This document shows positions 36,560-45,636 of a stretch of 54,702 bases of DNA, in pieces (position 1 is the stretch's first letter; the number at the start of each line of letters is the position of its first letter). The position numbers and the translations under genes are program-made. Source of the stretch: Verrucomicrobiia bacterium (GTDB lineage Bacteria > Verrucomicrobiota > Verrucomicrobiia > Limisphaerales > UBA11358). The notes beneath the pieces are model-generated. The model saw only the letters and a list, made by a program, of their open reading frames with translations, did no database searches and was not told the DNA's origin. Location: the NCBI GenBank assembly GCA_031290985.1, contig JARLJW010000022.1, positions 1-54,702 on the forward strand, written 5' to 3'.

Positions 36560-36717
36560 GGGTGTGAACATCATTCTGACACAAAAACACTTCAAGAGCC
36601 CGCTCTGAGAGGGTCTAAGTGGTTATTATCAACGAGTCTGAACCCAAGCCCCGCCTCGTCAAGCGGGAAAACGTTCTAGAACCCTACTCTTTCGGGGGGG
36701 GTGCCGGCGGCGGGGAT

Positions 36718-37545
36718 TCAACTCACCGGGGTGATCCGCACGGTCACTTCCATCTTGTGGTCGATGGTGCCGCGGTAGTTGCCGCTGACGGGTGAGACGT
36801 CCGCATAGTCGCGGCCGTTGGCCAGTTTGATGTACGTTCCGTCGAGTTGGCGGTTGTGCGTGGGATCAAGGCCGCGCCAGCCGTGGCCGGGGATGAAGAC
36901 TTCCACCCAGGCATGCGTGGCGCTGGCGGCCTCGGTCGCCAGATAGCCGCTGACATAGCGGGCCGGGATCTTCAACGAGCGGCACAGGCCGATCAGCAGG
37001 TGCGCGAAATCCTGGCAGACGCCGCGGCGGTCCACGAGGACATCGCGCATGTGCGTCTGGACATGCGTGGACTTGGATTCGTATTTGAACCCGGTGTAGA
37101 CGGCATTCATCAGCGCCAGGACGGCCAGCCAGGCATCCTCCACGCCCTCGATCGCGTCGAGCGCAAATTTCCACGCCTCCGGCGAGAGTTCCACAAAGTG
37201 GCTGGGCTGCAGATAATCGTAGCAGCGCTCGATGTTCGGCGCCTCCTTCATCTGCTCGAACGAACACAGCTTCTCCACCGGCAGCGGCGCGGGCGGACGG
37301 GTGATCACCCGCGATTGCGCCTCGATCAGGAGATAGGTGTGCGGCTCGATAATCTCGAAATGATTCACCCAGTTGGAGTAAAAATCCTTGAAATGCGTCA
37401 GGCGCGCGGCCGGCAGCACCCGCAGCAGAAAACTGTCCACCGTCTGCTCCGGGATGGGCATGGGCTGGAGGCGCACGTCGTTAAAGCTGTCGCGCACGGG
37501 CGACGGATAGTCGTACCGGGTGCGATGCAGGATGTCATATTTCAT
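36718..37545 (-). CDS. Transglutaminase-like cysteine protease, last gene of amidoligase operon
   Basis: A 275-residue transglutaminase-like protein of the COG1305 type, with an N-terminal beta-domain (MKYDILHRTRYDYPSPVRDSFNDVRLQPMP) and an intact triad: DRRGVCQDFAH (Cys177), ATHAWVEVFIPGHGW (His211) and GLDPTHN (Asp227). The family usually hydrolyses or transfers amide bonds. In these clusters such proteins are predicted to trim or attach peptides made by the amidoligases. It lies 42 bases after another transglutaminase-like gene and is the sixth and last gene of the operon. Confidence 0.9.
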   Translation of the reverse strand: MKYDILHRTRYDYPSPVRDSFNDVRLQPMPIPEQTVDSFLLRVLPAARLTHFKDFYSNWVNHFEIIEPHTYLLIEAQSRVITRPPAPLPVEKLCSFEQMKEAPNIERCYDYLQPSHFVELSPEAWKFALDAIEGVEDAWLAVLALMNAVYTGFKYESKSTHVQTHMRDVLVDRRGVCQDFAHLLIGLCRSLKIPARYVSGYLATEAASATHAWVEVFIPGHGWRGLDPTHNRQLDGTYIKLANGRDYADVSPVSGNYRGTIDHKMEVTVRITPVS

Positions 37546-37587
37546 TTTGGTTTTGCCGGCCGGGCGCCCGGCGCGCGCAAACTAATT

Positions 37588-38460
37588 CTAAATCTCCTCC
37601 ACGTCCACCGACACCTTCACGTCGTGATCTCCGCCGCCGGTCAGGATGCCGGCGACCGGGCTCACATCGCCAAAATCACGGCCATACGCGACGATGATGT
37701 GCTCCTCGGCGGGGCGGACGTTGTTGGTCGGGTCAAAATCCACCCAGCCGGTGCCGGGGCAAAAGATGCGGAACCAGGCGTGGCTGGCGTCCGCGCCCAC
37801 CAGGCGGGGTTTGCCTTCCGGCGGACGCGTCCGCAGATAGCCGCTGACGTAGCGCGCAGGCAGCCCCAGTGAACGCAGGCAGGCGATGCCCAGATGCGCA
37901 AAGTCCTGACACACGCCCCGCCGCTTCTCCCAGACCTCCTCGAGCGGTGTCGCCACGGTGGTGGCCCGGGAATCAAACTTGAAATCCTCAAAGATCCGCC
38001 GGGTGAGTTCCGTCGCGCCGGTGAGCAACGGCACGTCCTTGCCAAAACTTTCCGCCGCGTAATCGGCGAATTCCATCGAGGCCCGGATGTGCGGCGAATC
38101 AAAGACGAACTGGTAAGGATCGACCACCTCCGGCGAGACCGGGTCGCGGAACAATTCCGCGACCTGCTCCCATGGCGTGGAATTGTCCGGTGCCGGATTT
38201 TTCGCGGCATTCACCGACACCCGGCTGTGCGTGATGATCTCCAGCTTGTCATGGATCTCCTGGATGGCGAAAAAGCAAAGCCGGTTGCCGAAATAATCCG
38301 TCCGCTCCTTGCGCAGGGCCGGCTCGGGAAAGATCTTGAGCGAAAACTTGTCGCAGCCCTGCACGTTCGTGACCCGCGGCTCGAGCCGGGCGACATGATG
38401 CGAGACCGTCACCGGCGCGGCGTATTCGTAAAGCGTGCGATGGGTGATGTTGTAGTTCAT
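37588..38460 (-). CDS. Transglutaminase-like cysteine protease
   Basis: A 290-residue paralogue of the next gene. The N-terminal domain starts MNYNITHRTLYEYAAPVTVSHHVARLEPR. The triad is Cys184 (EKRRGVCQDFAHLGIACLRSLG), His227 (ADASHAWFRIFCPG) and Asp243 (VDFDPTNN). The ATG at 38460 overlaps the stop of the ATP-grasp/alpha-E fusion gene (ATGA), which fixes the start. Identity to the 275-residue paralogue is moderate and spread over the whole length, so the two are probably not interchangeable. Confidence 0.92.
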   Translation of the reverse strand: MNYNITHRTLYEYAAPVTVSHHVARLEPRVTNVQGCDKFSLKIFPEPALRKERTDYFGNRLCFFAIQEIHDKLEIITHSRVSVNAAKNPAPDNSTPWEQVAELFRDPVSPEVVDPYQFVFDSPHIRASMEFADYAAESFGKDVPLLTGATELTRRIFEDFKFDSRATTVATPLEEVWEKRRGVCQDFAHLGIACLRSLGLPARYVSGYLRTRPPEGKPRLVGADASHAWFRIFCPGTGWVDFDPTNNVRPAEEHIIVAYGRDFGDVSPVAGILTGGGDHDVKVSVDVEEI

Positions 38461-41084
38461 TCCTCGCTCCCCCGCCCGGTCCGTGAGATCGCCGAGTGCG
38501 CAAAGTAGCTTGCCGCAATGGCATCGGATAACTGTGGCAGCGCCTGCAGGGTCTCCCGGATGGTTCCCGCGAGATCCGAGCCTGCCCACCTGGCCGCGGG
38601 CCCGGCCAGTTCCCGGGCATCGGCACGCTCCAGCCGCAGCAGGCAGTTGAGCAGGGTTACTTTTCCTGCCCCGGAGGCATCGCTGCGTTCCTTGGGCAGC
38701 TTCTCAAAATGTTTCACGAGCTGTTTGATCTGGAACAGGACCGAGCGGGGATTTTTGTCATCGAGCAGGACCAGGTCGAACACCGCCGGCACGCTGGGCA
38801 GCAGCGTATAGCGCGAGCGGAACGTGATGCTGCTGTCCACCACCTCCAGCACGGCCTCCAGCACGCTGGGGTTTTCCGCGTCCGGCGAACGCAGCGTGGC
38901 ATCCAGCAGCGTGCAAAGGTACACCGCGCGTTCAATGCGCAGGCCCATGTCGAGAAAGCGCCACGCCTGCGCCCGCGTCATGTTCTCGCGGGCCAGTCCG
39001 TGGAACGCCGCCAGGCCGAGCAACGTCTCATTCAACACGGTCGCCGCTTCCCCCGCCAGCACCACCGGGCTGCTGGCCGGCGTCCCCAGCCGGTCATTGA
39101 GCTGGCTCAGGACATGCCACATGTCGTTCGAGGTGCGGTCGCGCACCAGCATGGCCAACCGCTGCAACTGGTCCGCGGTGTTGCGCAGGCTGCCGGCGCG
39201 GGCCGAATCAAAGATCGCCGCGAGCAGTTCCGCCTCGAACGCCTCGGCGTTCTGCCGCAGCTCCGGCTTCTTGGATATCCCCGGCAGTTGCCCCTGCTTC
39301 TCCAGGGTTTCCAGCAAGGGCGCAACCAGCGGCTGGCCGCCGCCCGCGCGTTCCGGGTTGAAGCGCAACAGGGCGCTGCGCAACAGCCGCGCCGTGGCGT
39401 CGGCGCGTTCCGAGTACCGGCCGAGCCAGAAAAAATTGTCCGCCAGCCGCGAAGGCAGGTTGTTGCCCGTCCGCCGCAGTTCCACACCGGAACCGGGGGC
39501 ATGCAACAACGAGAGCTCCTCCACGGGCGTTTCGGAAATAAGCCACGTATCTTTGCTGCTGCCGCCACCCTGCATGGAAATAAATTTCCCGCCCGTATCA
39601 GGCGAAACGCGCGTCAGGCCGCCGGGCATCACGCGATACCCCTGCTCCGTCGCCACGAGAAAAACCCGCAGGCTGACGGGGCGTGCGACCAATCCGTCCT
39701 TGTCCCACACCGGCGCGGTGGAAAGCGCCACGCGCTCCTGCGCGACAAACAGGTCGGGGTCGAATTCGATGTGCCGTTTCAGCGCCGCCCGCCCGGCCTC
39801 GCTCAAGGGCTTCTCCGGATCCGGCACGCGCAGGTGCGAGCGGAACGCCGGCTTGATGACCAGCTTGTCGAGATGTTCCACAACGTATTCGCGCGCCGCC
39901 CGCTGGCCGCACCACCAGGTCGCCACCGAGGGCAGCTTCAATTTCTCCCCGAGGATATGCTTGCACAAACCGGGCAGGAAGGACATGAACGCCGGGCTCT
40001 GCACCAGGCCGGTGCCGAGGGCGTTGGCCATCACGACATTGCCCGCCCGCACCACTTCGACCAGGCCGGGCACGCCAAGGATGGAATCGTTGCGCAATTC
40101 CAGCGGGTCGCAGAAATCGTCGTCCACGCGGCGCAGGATTACATCGACACGCTCCAAGCCGCTCAAGGTCTTTAGAAAAACGTGATTGTCGCGCACGGTC
40201 AGGTCCTGCCCCTCGACCAGCGTATAACCGAGATACCGGGCCAGATAGGCCTGCTCGAAATAGGTTTCGTTGTGCGGACCGGGCGTGAGCATCACCACGC
40301 GCGCCTTGTCCGCCTGGCGCGGCGAAAGCTGCGCGAGCGCACCCTGGGCATCGCGGAAAAACCCCGCCAACCGGTGCACATGATTGTCCCGGAACGCCTC
40401 GGGCAGAATGCGCGAGGTGACCAGGCGGTTTGCCAGCGCATAACCCGCGCCGGTGGGAATCTGCGTGCGATCCGACACCACCCACCAGCGCCCGTCCGGC
40501 GAACGGGAAAGGTCGGCGGCGTAAAAATGCAGGAACCGGTCGTTGGGCACCGGCACGCCGTGCAGCGGCCGTAAAAAGTCCGGCTGCGCAAACACCAGCG
40601 CCGGCGAAAGCCAGCGCGAACGGATCAGCTCCTGCGCGCCGTAGCAATCGGCCAGGATTTTGTTCAGCAACGTGGCGCGCTGGATCAAACCGGCTTCGAG
40701 CGCATGCCACTCGTCCGGCGCGATGACCAGGGGAACGGGGTCGAGCTGCCACGGACGCTCCACGCCCCGCGGATCGCTGTAGACGTGGTACGTGATGCCC
40801 TGTTCGTGAACCAGCCGCTCACAGGTTTCGCGGCGCCGGCGCAATTCCAAGGCGGTAAATTCCTCCAACGTGCCCAGCAGCTTGGCATAATGTGCGCGCG
40901 GCCGGGCTTCGTCCGCCAGGAATTCATCGAATGCTGCCGCCCCGCGCTGATATTTTGCCAGCAGGCCGGCACCCGCCGGGGCCGCTTTTTTGGCGGCCTC
41001 GGTTTCCACCGGCGATGATTGGGCCTGTGATTGGGTCATGGGCGTCTGCGGACGGTCTTTTTTGCTGTCGTCCACGTCAGACAT
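38457..41084 (-). CDS. Circularly permuted ATP-grasp / alpha-E fusion protein
   Basis: An 875-residue two-domain protein. After a Lys/Gln/Ala-rich start, residues ~90-520 form the circularly permuted type-2 ATP-grasp domain: GITYHVYSDPRGVERPWQLDPVPLVI, RVVMLTPGPHNETYFEQAYLARYLG, DVILRRVDDDFCDPLELRNDSILGVPGLV and QGGGSSKDTWLI. Residues ~543-870 form the helical alpha-E (DUF403) domain: LPSRLADNFFWLGRYSERADATARLLRS and LDMGLRIERAVYLCTLLD. The first domain is predicted to form amide bonds using ATP; the second has no known activity. The operon also has each domain as a separate protein (45637-47073 and 44536-45591). It overlaps both neighbours (8 and 4 bases). Confidence 0.93.
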   Translation of the reverse strand: MSDVDDSKKDRPQTPMTQSQAQSSPVETEAAKKAAPAGAGLLAKYQRGAAAFDEFLADEARPRAHYAKLLGTLEEFTALELRRRRETCERLVHEQGITYHVYSDPRGVERPWQLDPVPLVIAPDEWHALEAGLIQRATLLNKILADCYGAQELIRSRWLSPALVFAQPDFLRPLHGVPVPNDRFLHFYAADLSRSPDGRWWVVSDRTQIPTGAGYALANRLVTSRILPEAFRDNHVHRLAGFFRDAQGALAQLSPRQADKARVVMLTPGPHNETYFEQAYLARYLGYTLVEGQDLTVRDNHVFLKTLSGLERVDVILRRVDDDFCDPLELRNDSILGVPGLVEVVRAGNVVMANALGTGLVQSPAFMSFLPGLCKHILGEKLKLPSVATWWCGQRAAREYVVEHLDKLVIKPAFRSHLRVPDPEKPLSEAGRAALKRHIEFDPDLFVAQERVALSTAPVWDKDGLVARPVSLRVFLVATEQGYRVMPGGLTRVSPDTGGKFISMQGGGSSKDTWLISETPVEELSLLHAPGSGVELRRTGNNLPSRLADNFFWLGRYSERADATARLLRSALLRFNPERAGGGQPLVAPLLETLEKQGQLPGISKKPELRQNAEAFEAELLAAIFDSARAGSLRNTADQLQRLAMLVRDRTSNDMWHVLSQLNDRLGTPASSPVVLAGEAATVLNETLLGLAAFHGLARENMTRAQAWRFLDMGLRIERAVYLCTLLDATLRSPDAENPSVLEAVLEVVDSSITFRSRYTLLPSVPAVFDLVLLDDKNPRSVLFQIKQLVKHFEKLPKERSDASGAGKVTLLNCLLRLERADARELAGPAARWAGSDLAGTIRETLQALPQLSDAIAASYFAHSAISRTGRGSEE

Positions 41085-44000
41085 TGCGCAAATCGAGCGT
41101 AAAAGGAAAGTCGCCGTTGGGGATTTCCGGCGGCGGCGTGAACTTGCCCGGCGTATGCACCTGGCGGAAGAAACGCGACAACCGGCGCGCCTCGGCCTCG
41201 TAACTGTTCACGGGGAACGTGTCATAACCGCGTCCGCCCGGATGCGCGACGTGATACGTGCAACCGCCGAGCGAACGTTTGTTCCAGGTGTCGTAGAGGT
41301 CAAATCGCAACGGCGCATGCACCCCGATGGTGGGATGCAAACAGCCCGGCGGCTGCCAGGCGCGATACCGCACGCCGGCGACCCCCTCGCCATTCGTGCC
41401 GGTCGGATGCAGCGGCACGCGATGGCCGTTGCAGGTGATGGCGAAACGGTTGCCCGTCAGCCCGCGCGCCTTGACCTGCAGACGTTCGAGCGAGCTGTCC
41501 ACGTAGCGCACCGTGCCGCCGCCGCCCGGTTCTTCGCCGAGGACATGCCACGGCTCCAGCGCGGTGCGGAGTTCGATCTGCAAATCACGTTGCTCCAAAT
41601 CCCCGATGCGCGGAAAACGAAACTCGAAGTGCGGCGCGAACCAGTCGAATTCAAACGGATACCCGGAATCGCGCAGGTCATGGATGACATCGCGAAAATC
41701 GGTTTCGCAAAAATGCGGCAGCATCCAGCGGTCGTGGATGCCCGTGCCCCAGCGCACCAGTTCGTTATGGTAAGGCTCCTTCCAAAACTTCGACACGAGG
41801 CCGCGCAAGACCAGATGTTGCGCGAGGCTCATCTGGGCATGCGGCGGCATCTCGAAGGCGCGCATCTCCACGAGACCGAGCCGGCCGCTGCTGCTTTCGG
41901 GGGCGTACAGCTTGTCGATTGAAAACTCGGCGCGATGGGTGTTGCCGCTCGAGTCGATCAACAGGTTGCGGAACAGCCGGTCCACCATCCATGGCGGCGT
42001 TTTGCCGAACTGGCCCATCTGGCGGTCCATTTCCTTGAAGGCCACTTCCAGCTCGTAGAGCGAATCATTGCGCGCCTCATCCATGCGCGGCGCCTGTGAC
42101 GTCGGGCCGACAAAGAGGCCGCTGAACAGCCAGCTCAACGACGGATGGTTCTGCCAGTACGCCAGCAGCGAACGCAACAAATCCGGCCGGCGCAACACCG
42201 GGGAATCCGGCGGGGTTTCCGCGCCGATGATGATGTGGTTGCCGCCGCCGGTGCCGGTGTGGCGGCCGTCCAGCATGAATTTTTCCGTGCCGAGCCGCGT
42301 CTGGCGCGCTTCCTCGTAGAGGATTTCCGTGCGTTGGACGAGTTCATCCCACGTCTTGCTCGGGTGCATGTTCACCTCGATGACCCCGGGGTCGGGCGTC
42401 ACGGCGAGCTTGTTGAGGCGCGGATCTTTCGGCGGCGTTTCGCCTTCGATGATCACCGGCACGCCCATTTCGGTGACGGCCGTTTCGATGCCGGCGATGA
42501 GGTCGAGATAATCCTCCGTCTTTTCCACGGGCGGCATGAAGACATGCAGACGTCCGTTGCGCGGCTCGACGCACAAGGCGGTGCGGATGATCCACGGCGC
42601 GCTCTGGCCCACGGCGGGACGGCGGGACGCATCTTCCTCCGGCGAGAGCGGTTCCAGCGGCGTGGTTTTTTGCACGCGCCGGCCCGGGCCGCCGCCCAGT
42701 TCCTGCGCGCGTTGACCACGGCCTTCGCCGGGCTGCGTGGCCGACTCGGCGCGGCCGACGAAACGTTGCCGGTAGGGAAATTCCTTCGGCAATTCCGGCA
42801 GCTTGGGATTCGACGGGTCCTGCGGCCGCAGCCAGGGAAAATCCTTTTCCGCGACCCACGGGATCGAGTCCAGCGGCAGGCGCAGGCCCATCGGCGAATC
42901 GCCGGGGATGAGCCAGAGGGTGTCGTCATCGCGCAGGAACCACGCGCCAGACACCCAGCCATCAGTCACGCGCTTGATCGGCAGCGAGTAGCCCACGACG
43001 GAATCAAGCCCCTGCTGAAAAATGCGCGCGATGCGCTCCCGTTCCTGCTTGTCCTTGAGATTGGATTTTTCCGGCGTGACGTTGACCGGAAAGCGGCGTT
43101 CCTTCCAGGTGTAGTAAAACGCGTCCTCGTAAGCCGGAATCAAATGCTTCGGGTCGCCGCCCACCAAGGTGGCGATGCGCGACAATAGTTCCTTGGCATC
43201 CTTCGCGCCGTGGCCGTAATTCTTGGATTCATCCGCGATGAGCGAATCATCCTTCCAGATCGGCACGCCGTCCTTGCGCCAATACGCGGCCAGCGCCCAG
43301 CGCGGGAGCGGCTCACCGGGATACCACTTGCCCTGGCCGTAATGCAGCAGCGAACCGGGCGCGAATTTTCCGCGCAGCCGCTTGATCAGTTCACCGGAAA
43401 GCAGGCGCTTCTTGTGCGACACCGCGGTGAAATTCCATTCCGCGCCATCGGGATCGTCAATCGAGACGAACGTCGGTTCGCCGCCCATCGTCAGGCGCAC
43501 GTCGCCTTTTTTCAAATCGGCGTCAATCGCATGGCCGAGGGATTCGATTTCCTTCCATTGTTCATCGGTGTAAGGCTTGGTGACACGCGGCGATTCGTGG
43601 ACACGCGTCACGTTCATCTCGAAGGCAAATTCGCATTCGCACTCATCCACCCCGCCGGAGATCGGCGCGGCGCTCGAGGGATCAGGGGTGCAAGCCAGCG
43701 GGATGTGGCCTTCGCCCGCCAGCAGGCCGGAGGTCGGGTCCAGCCCCACCCAGCCGCCGCCGGGGAGATATACTTCCGTCCACGCGTGCAGGTCGGTGAA
43801 ATCCTTTTCCGCGCCGCTCGGGCCGTCCAGCGCCTTCACGTCGGGTTTGAGCTGGATCAGGTAGCCGCTGACGAAACGCGAGGCGAGGCCGCAATGACGG
43901 AACAACTGGCACAACAGCCACGCCGAATCACGGCAGGAACCGCTCATCTTCTCCAGCGATTCCTCGGGCGTCTGCACACCGGGTTCGAGGCGGATGGTGT

Positions 44001-44532
44001 ATTTGATGTCCTGCCAGAGCCGCTGGTTGACGCCCACCAGAAAATCGATGGTCCGGGGCTTCTCCGCTTCCGGAATCTCCAGCCGCTCCTGCTTGGTGCG
44101 ACGCTTGGTTTCCCCCAGAAAATCCTTCCGGATGGCCGTCAGATACTTCGTGAACTGCGGCGTCAGCCAGCATTTGCGCTGGAACGGCGCGAGTTCGTGG
44201 TTCAGCGCGGGATCGTACGCAAACGGAAATTTCTCCGCCTGCGGTTCCAGAAAGAAGTCAAAGGGGTTGAACACCGCCATCTCGGCCACCAGGTCCACCT
44301 CCACGCAAAACTCGCGCGTCGGCTCCTCAAAGACGAGCCGCGCCGAGTAGTTCGACTGCGGGTCCTGCATCCAGTTGATGAAATGCTTCTCCGGCGCGAT
44401 CTTGAGCGAGTAGGACAGGATGCGCGTCCGCGCGTGCGGCGCGGGCCGCAGGCGCACGACCTGCGGGCCGAGATGGACGAGCCGGTCGTATTTGTAATGC
44501 GTCTTGTGGTGGAGCGCGACGTGGATGGACAT
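41077..44532 (-). CDS. Transglutaminase / DUF2126 putative amidoligase fusion
   Basis: An 1151-residue protein. The N-terminal transglutaminase part (1-300) begins MSIHVALHHKTHYKYDRLVHLGPQVVRLRP and has its triad at Cys200 (MSGSCRDSAW), His249 (FTDLHAWTEVYLPGGGW) and Asp265 (GLDPTSG). Residues ~320-1110 are DUF2126, a putative amidoligase region: RLTMGGEPTFVSIDDPDGAEWN, LHYGQGKWYPGEPLPRWAL, GVIEVNMHPSKTWDELV, DGRHTGTGGGNHIIIGAETPPDSP, and TPPWMVDRLFRNLLIDSSGNTHRAEFSIDKLY. It probably makes or edits a gamma- or isopeptide-type bond. It overlaps the following fusion gene by eight bases and begins three bases after the alpha-E gene. Confidence 0.93.
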   Translation of the reverse strand: MSIHVALHHKTHYKYDRLVHLGPQVVRLRPAPHARTRILSYSLKIAPEKHFINWMQDPQSNYSARLVFEEPTREFCVEVDLVAEMAVFNPFDFFLEPQAEKFPFAYDPALNHELAPFQRKCWLTPQFTKYLTAIRKDFLGETKRRTKQERLEIPEAEKPRTIDFLVGVNQRLWQDIKYTIRLEPGVQTPEESLEKMSGSCRDSAWLLCQLFRHCGLASRFVSGYLIQLKPDVKALDGPSGAEKDFTDLHAWTEVYLPGGGWVGLDPTSGLLAGEGHIPLACTPDPSSAAPISGGVDECECEFAFEMNVTRVHESPRVTKPYTDEQWKEIESLGHAIDADLKKGDVRLTMGGEPTFVSIDDPDGAEWNFTAVSHKKRLLSGELIKRLRGKFAPGSLLHYGQGKWYPGEPLPRWALAAYWRKDGVPIWKDDSLIADESKNYGHGAKDAKELLSRIATLVGGDPKHLIPAYEDAFYYTWKERRFPVNVTPEKSNLKDKQERERIARIFQQGLDSVVGYSLPIKRVTDGWVSGAWFLRDDDTLWLIPGDSPMGLRLPLDSIPWVAEKDFPWLRPQDPSNPKLPELPKEFPYRQRFVGRAESATQPGEGRGQRAQELGGGPGRRVQKTTPLEPLSPEEDASRRPAVGQSAPWIIRTALCVEPRNGRLHVFMPPVEKTEDYLDLIAGIETAVTEMGVPVIIEGETPPKDPRLNKLAVTPDPGVIEVNMHPSKTWDELVQRTEILYEEARQTRLGTEKFMLDGRHTGTGGGNHIIIGAETPPDSPVLRRPDLLRSLLAYWQNHPSLSWLFSGLFVGPTSQAPRMDEARNDSLYELEVAFKEMDRQMGQFGKTPPWMVDRLFRNLLIDSSGNTHRAEFSIDKLYAPESSSGRLGLVEMRAFEMPPHAQMSLAQHLVLRGLVSKFWKEPYHNELVRWGTGIHDRWMLPHFCETDFRDVIHDLRDSGYPFEFDWFAPHFEFRFPRIGDLEQRDLQIELRTALEPWHVLGEEPGGGGTVRYVDSSLERLQVKARGLTGNRFAITCNGHRVPLHPTGTNGEGVAGVRYRAWQPPGCLHPTIGVHAPLRFDLYDTWNKRSLGGCTYHVAHPGGRGYDTFPVNSYEAEARRLSRFFRQVHTPGKFTPPPEIPNGDFPFTLDLRNV

Positions 44533-44535
44533 GGG

Positions 44536-45591
44536 TTAGTAAGGACGGACGAGGGTGGACGGAGGCGCCGGGCGCGCCTGTTGCTGCTGCTCTTCCTGCT
44601 GGACCATGTGTTGTTCGTCGGGATTTTGAAATGGTTGAAAGATGTAGGCCTGAAAGAGCGCCGCGCCGATGTTGTTCAGCTTGAGCTGCGCGTCATCGAG
44701 ATATTTGTGCAGCCCGATCTCAAAGATTTCATCCACGGTGCTGAATTGCAATTCCGCCAGGAAACGCCCGGTGAGCTTCTCCGCGTCGTTACAAAAATGC
44801 CCTTCGGCCACGCCGGAGATGCGCCGCACCGCCCGGTTCAGACCCGTCACGCAAAAGCGCACGGAGCGCGGGAAATTATCATCGAGCAGGAGAAACTCGG
44901 CAACGAGCCGCGGATGCACGTCCGCGCCGGAGATGGTCTTGTAGGCGTCCCACGCGCTGCACGAACGCAGCACCGCCGACCATTCGATGGCATCAGTCGG
45001 ACTGACGTTTACCGGCGCCCCCCGCTCCGGCAGCGTGCGGTGGCGCACGTCCAGGATGCGGGTCGTCTTGTCGGCCCGCTCCAGAAACTGCCCGGCCTGC
45101 ACGAACCACCAGCCTTCATCATGCACCATTGTGGCGTTGATGATGCCGATGACGTGGAGCGACGCCGATTTGATCTCCTGGAAGAATTCGCTGGGGCTGC
45201 GGTCCCAGACCTTCCGCGCGTGCGGGGAACGGATGAACAGGTAAACCCGGTTTAACTCCTCCCAGAGCTCCAGCGTGATCTGGTCGCGCACCATGCGCGC
45301 GTTTTCGCGCGCGGAACAGATGCACTGGAAGATGGAATTGGGGTTCTCCGGCTGGAACACGAGGAATTCCGTCACCGCCTTGCCCGTGGCGTGCGGATGC
45401 GCCTTGAAAAACGCCTCGTCATCCCCGGTCGCTTGCACGATCGGCTCCCAGTATTCGATGAGGCGTTTCTCGTCGAGATTCCGCATGTCGAGCAGCAGTT
45501 GCAGGTTCACGTCCACGATGCGGGCGATGTTCTCGGCGCGCTCGATGTAACGGGCCATCCAGTAAAGTGAGTTGGCGACGCGGCTTAGCAT
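44536..45591 (-). CDS. Alpha-E domain protein (DUF403)
   Basis: A 351-residue all-helical alpha-E protein. It starts MLSRVANSLYWMARYIERAENIARIVDVN, the defining motif, and continues with RENARMVRDQITLELWEELNRVYLF, FVQAGQFLERADKTTRILDVRH and DDNFPRSVRFCVTGLNRAVRRISG. The C-terminus is Gln/Pro-rich (QHMVQQEEQQQQARPAPPS). The biochemical role is unknown; it is nearly always encoded with the permuted ATP-grasp protein. It lies 45 bases after that gene and three before the transglutaminase/amidoligase. Confidence 0.93.
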   Translation of the reverse strand: MLSRVANSLYWMARYIERAENIARIVDVNLQLLLDMRNLDEKRLIEYWEPIVQATGDDEAFFKAHPHATGKAVTEFLVFQPENPNSIFQCICSARENARMVRDQITLELWEELNRVYLFIRSPHARKVWDRSPSEFFQEIKSASLHVIGIINATMVHDEGWWFVQAGQFLERADKTTRILDVRHRTLPERGAPVNVSPTDAIEWSAVLRSCSAWDAYKTISGADVHPRLVAEFLLLDDNFPRSVRFCVTGLNRAVRRISGVAEGHFCNDAEKLTGRFLAELQFSTVDEIFEIGLHKYLDDAQLKLNNIGAALFQAYIFQPFQNPDEQHMVQQEEQQQQARPAPPSTLVRPY

Positions 45592-45636
45592 TTTATATCC
45601 ATGAGTTGCAGGCTGAGTTTTTCCAGGGCGGTTGGT

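Noticed and set aside
43210..45255. 681-codon open frame on the plus strand
   Set aside because: It is antisense to the transglutaminase-amidoligase and alpha-E genes, both of which have clear family motifs. The plus-strand translation is Arg/His-rich and unrecognisable.
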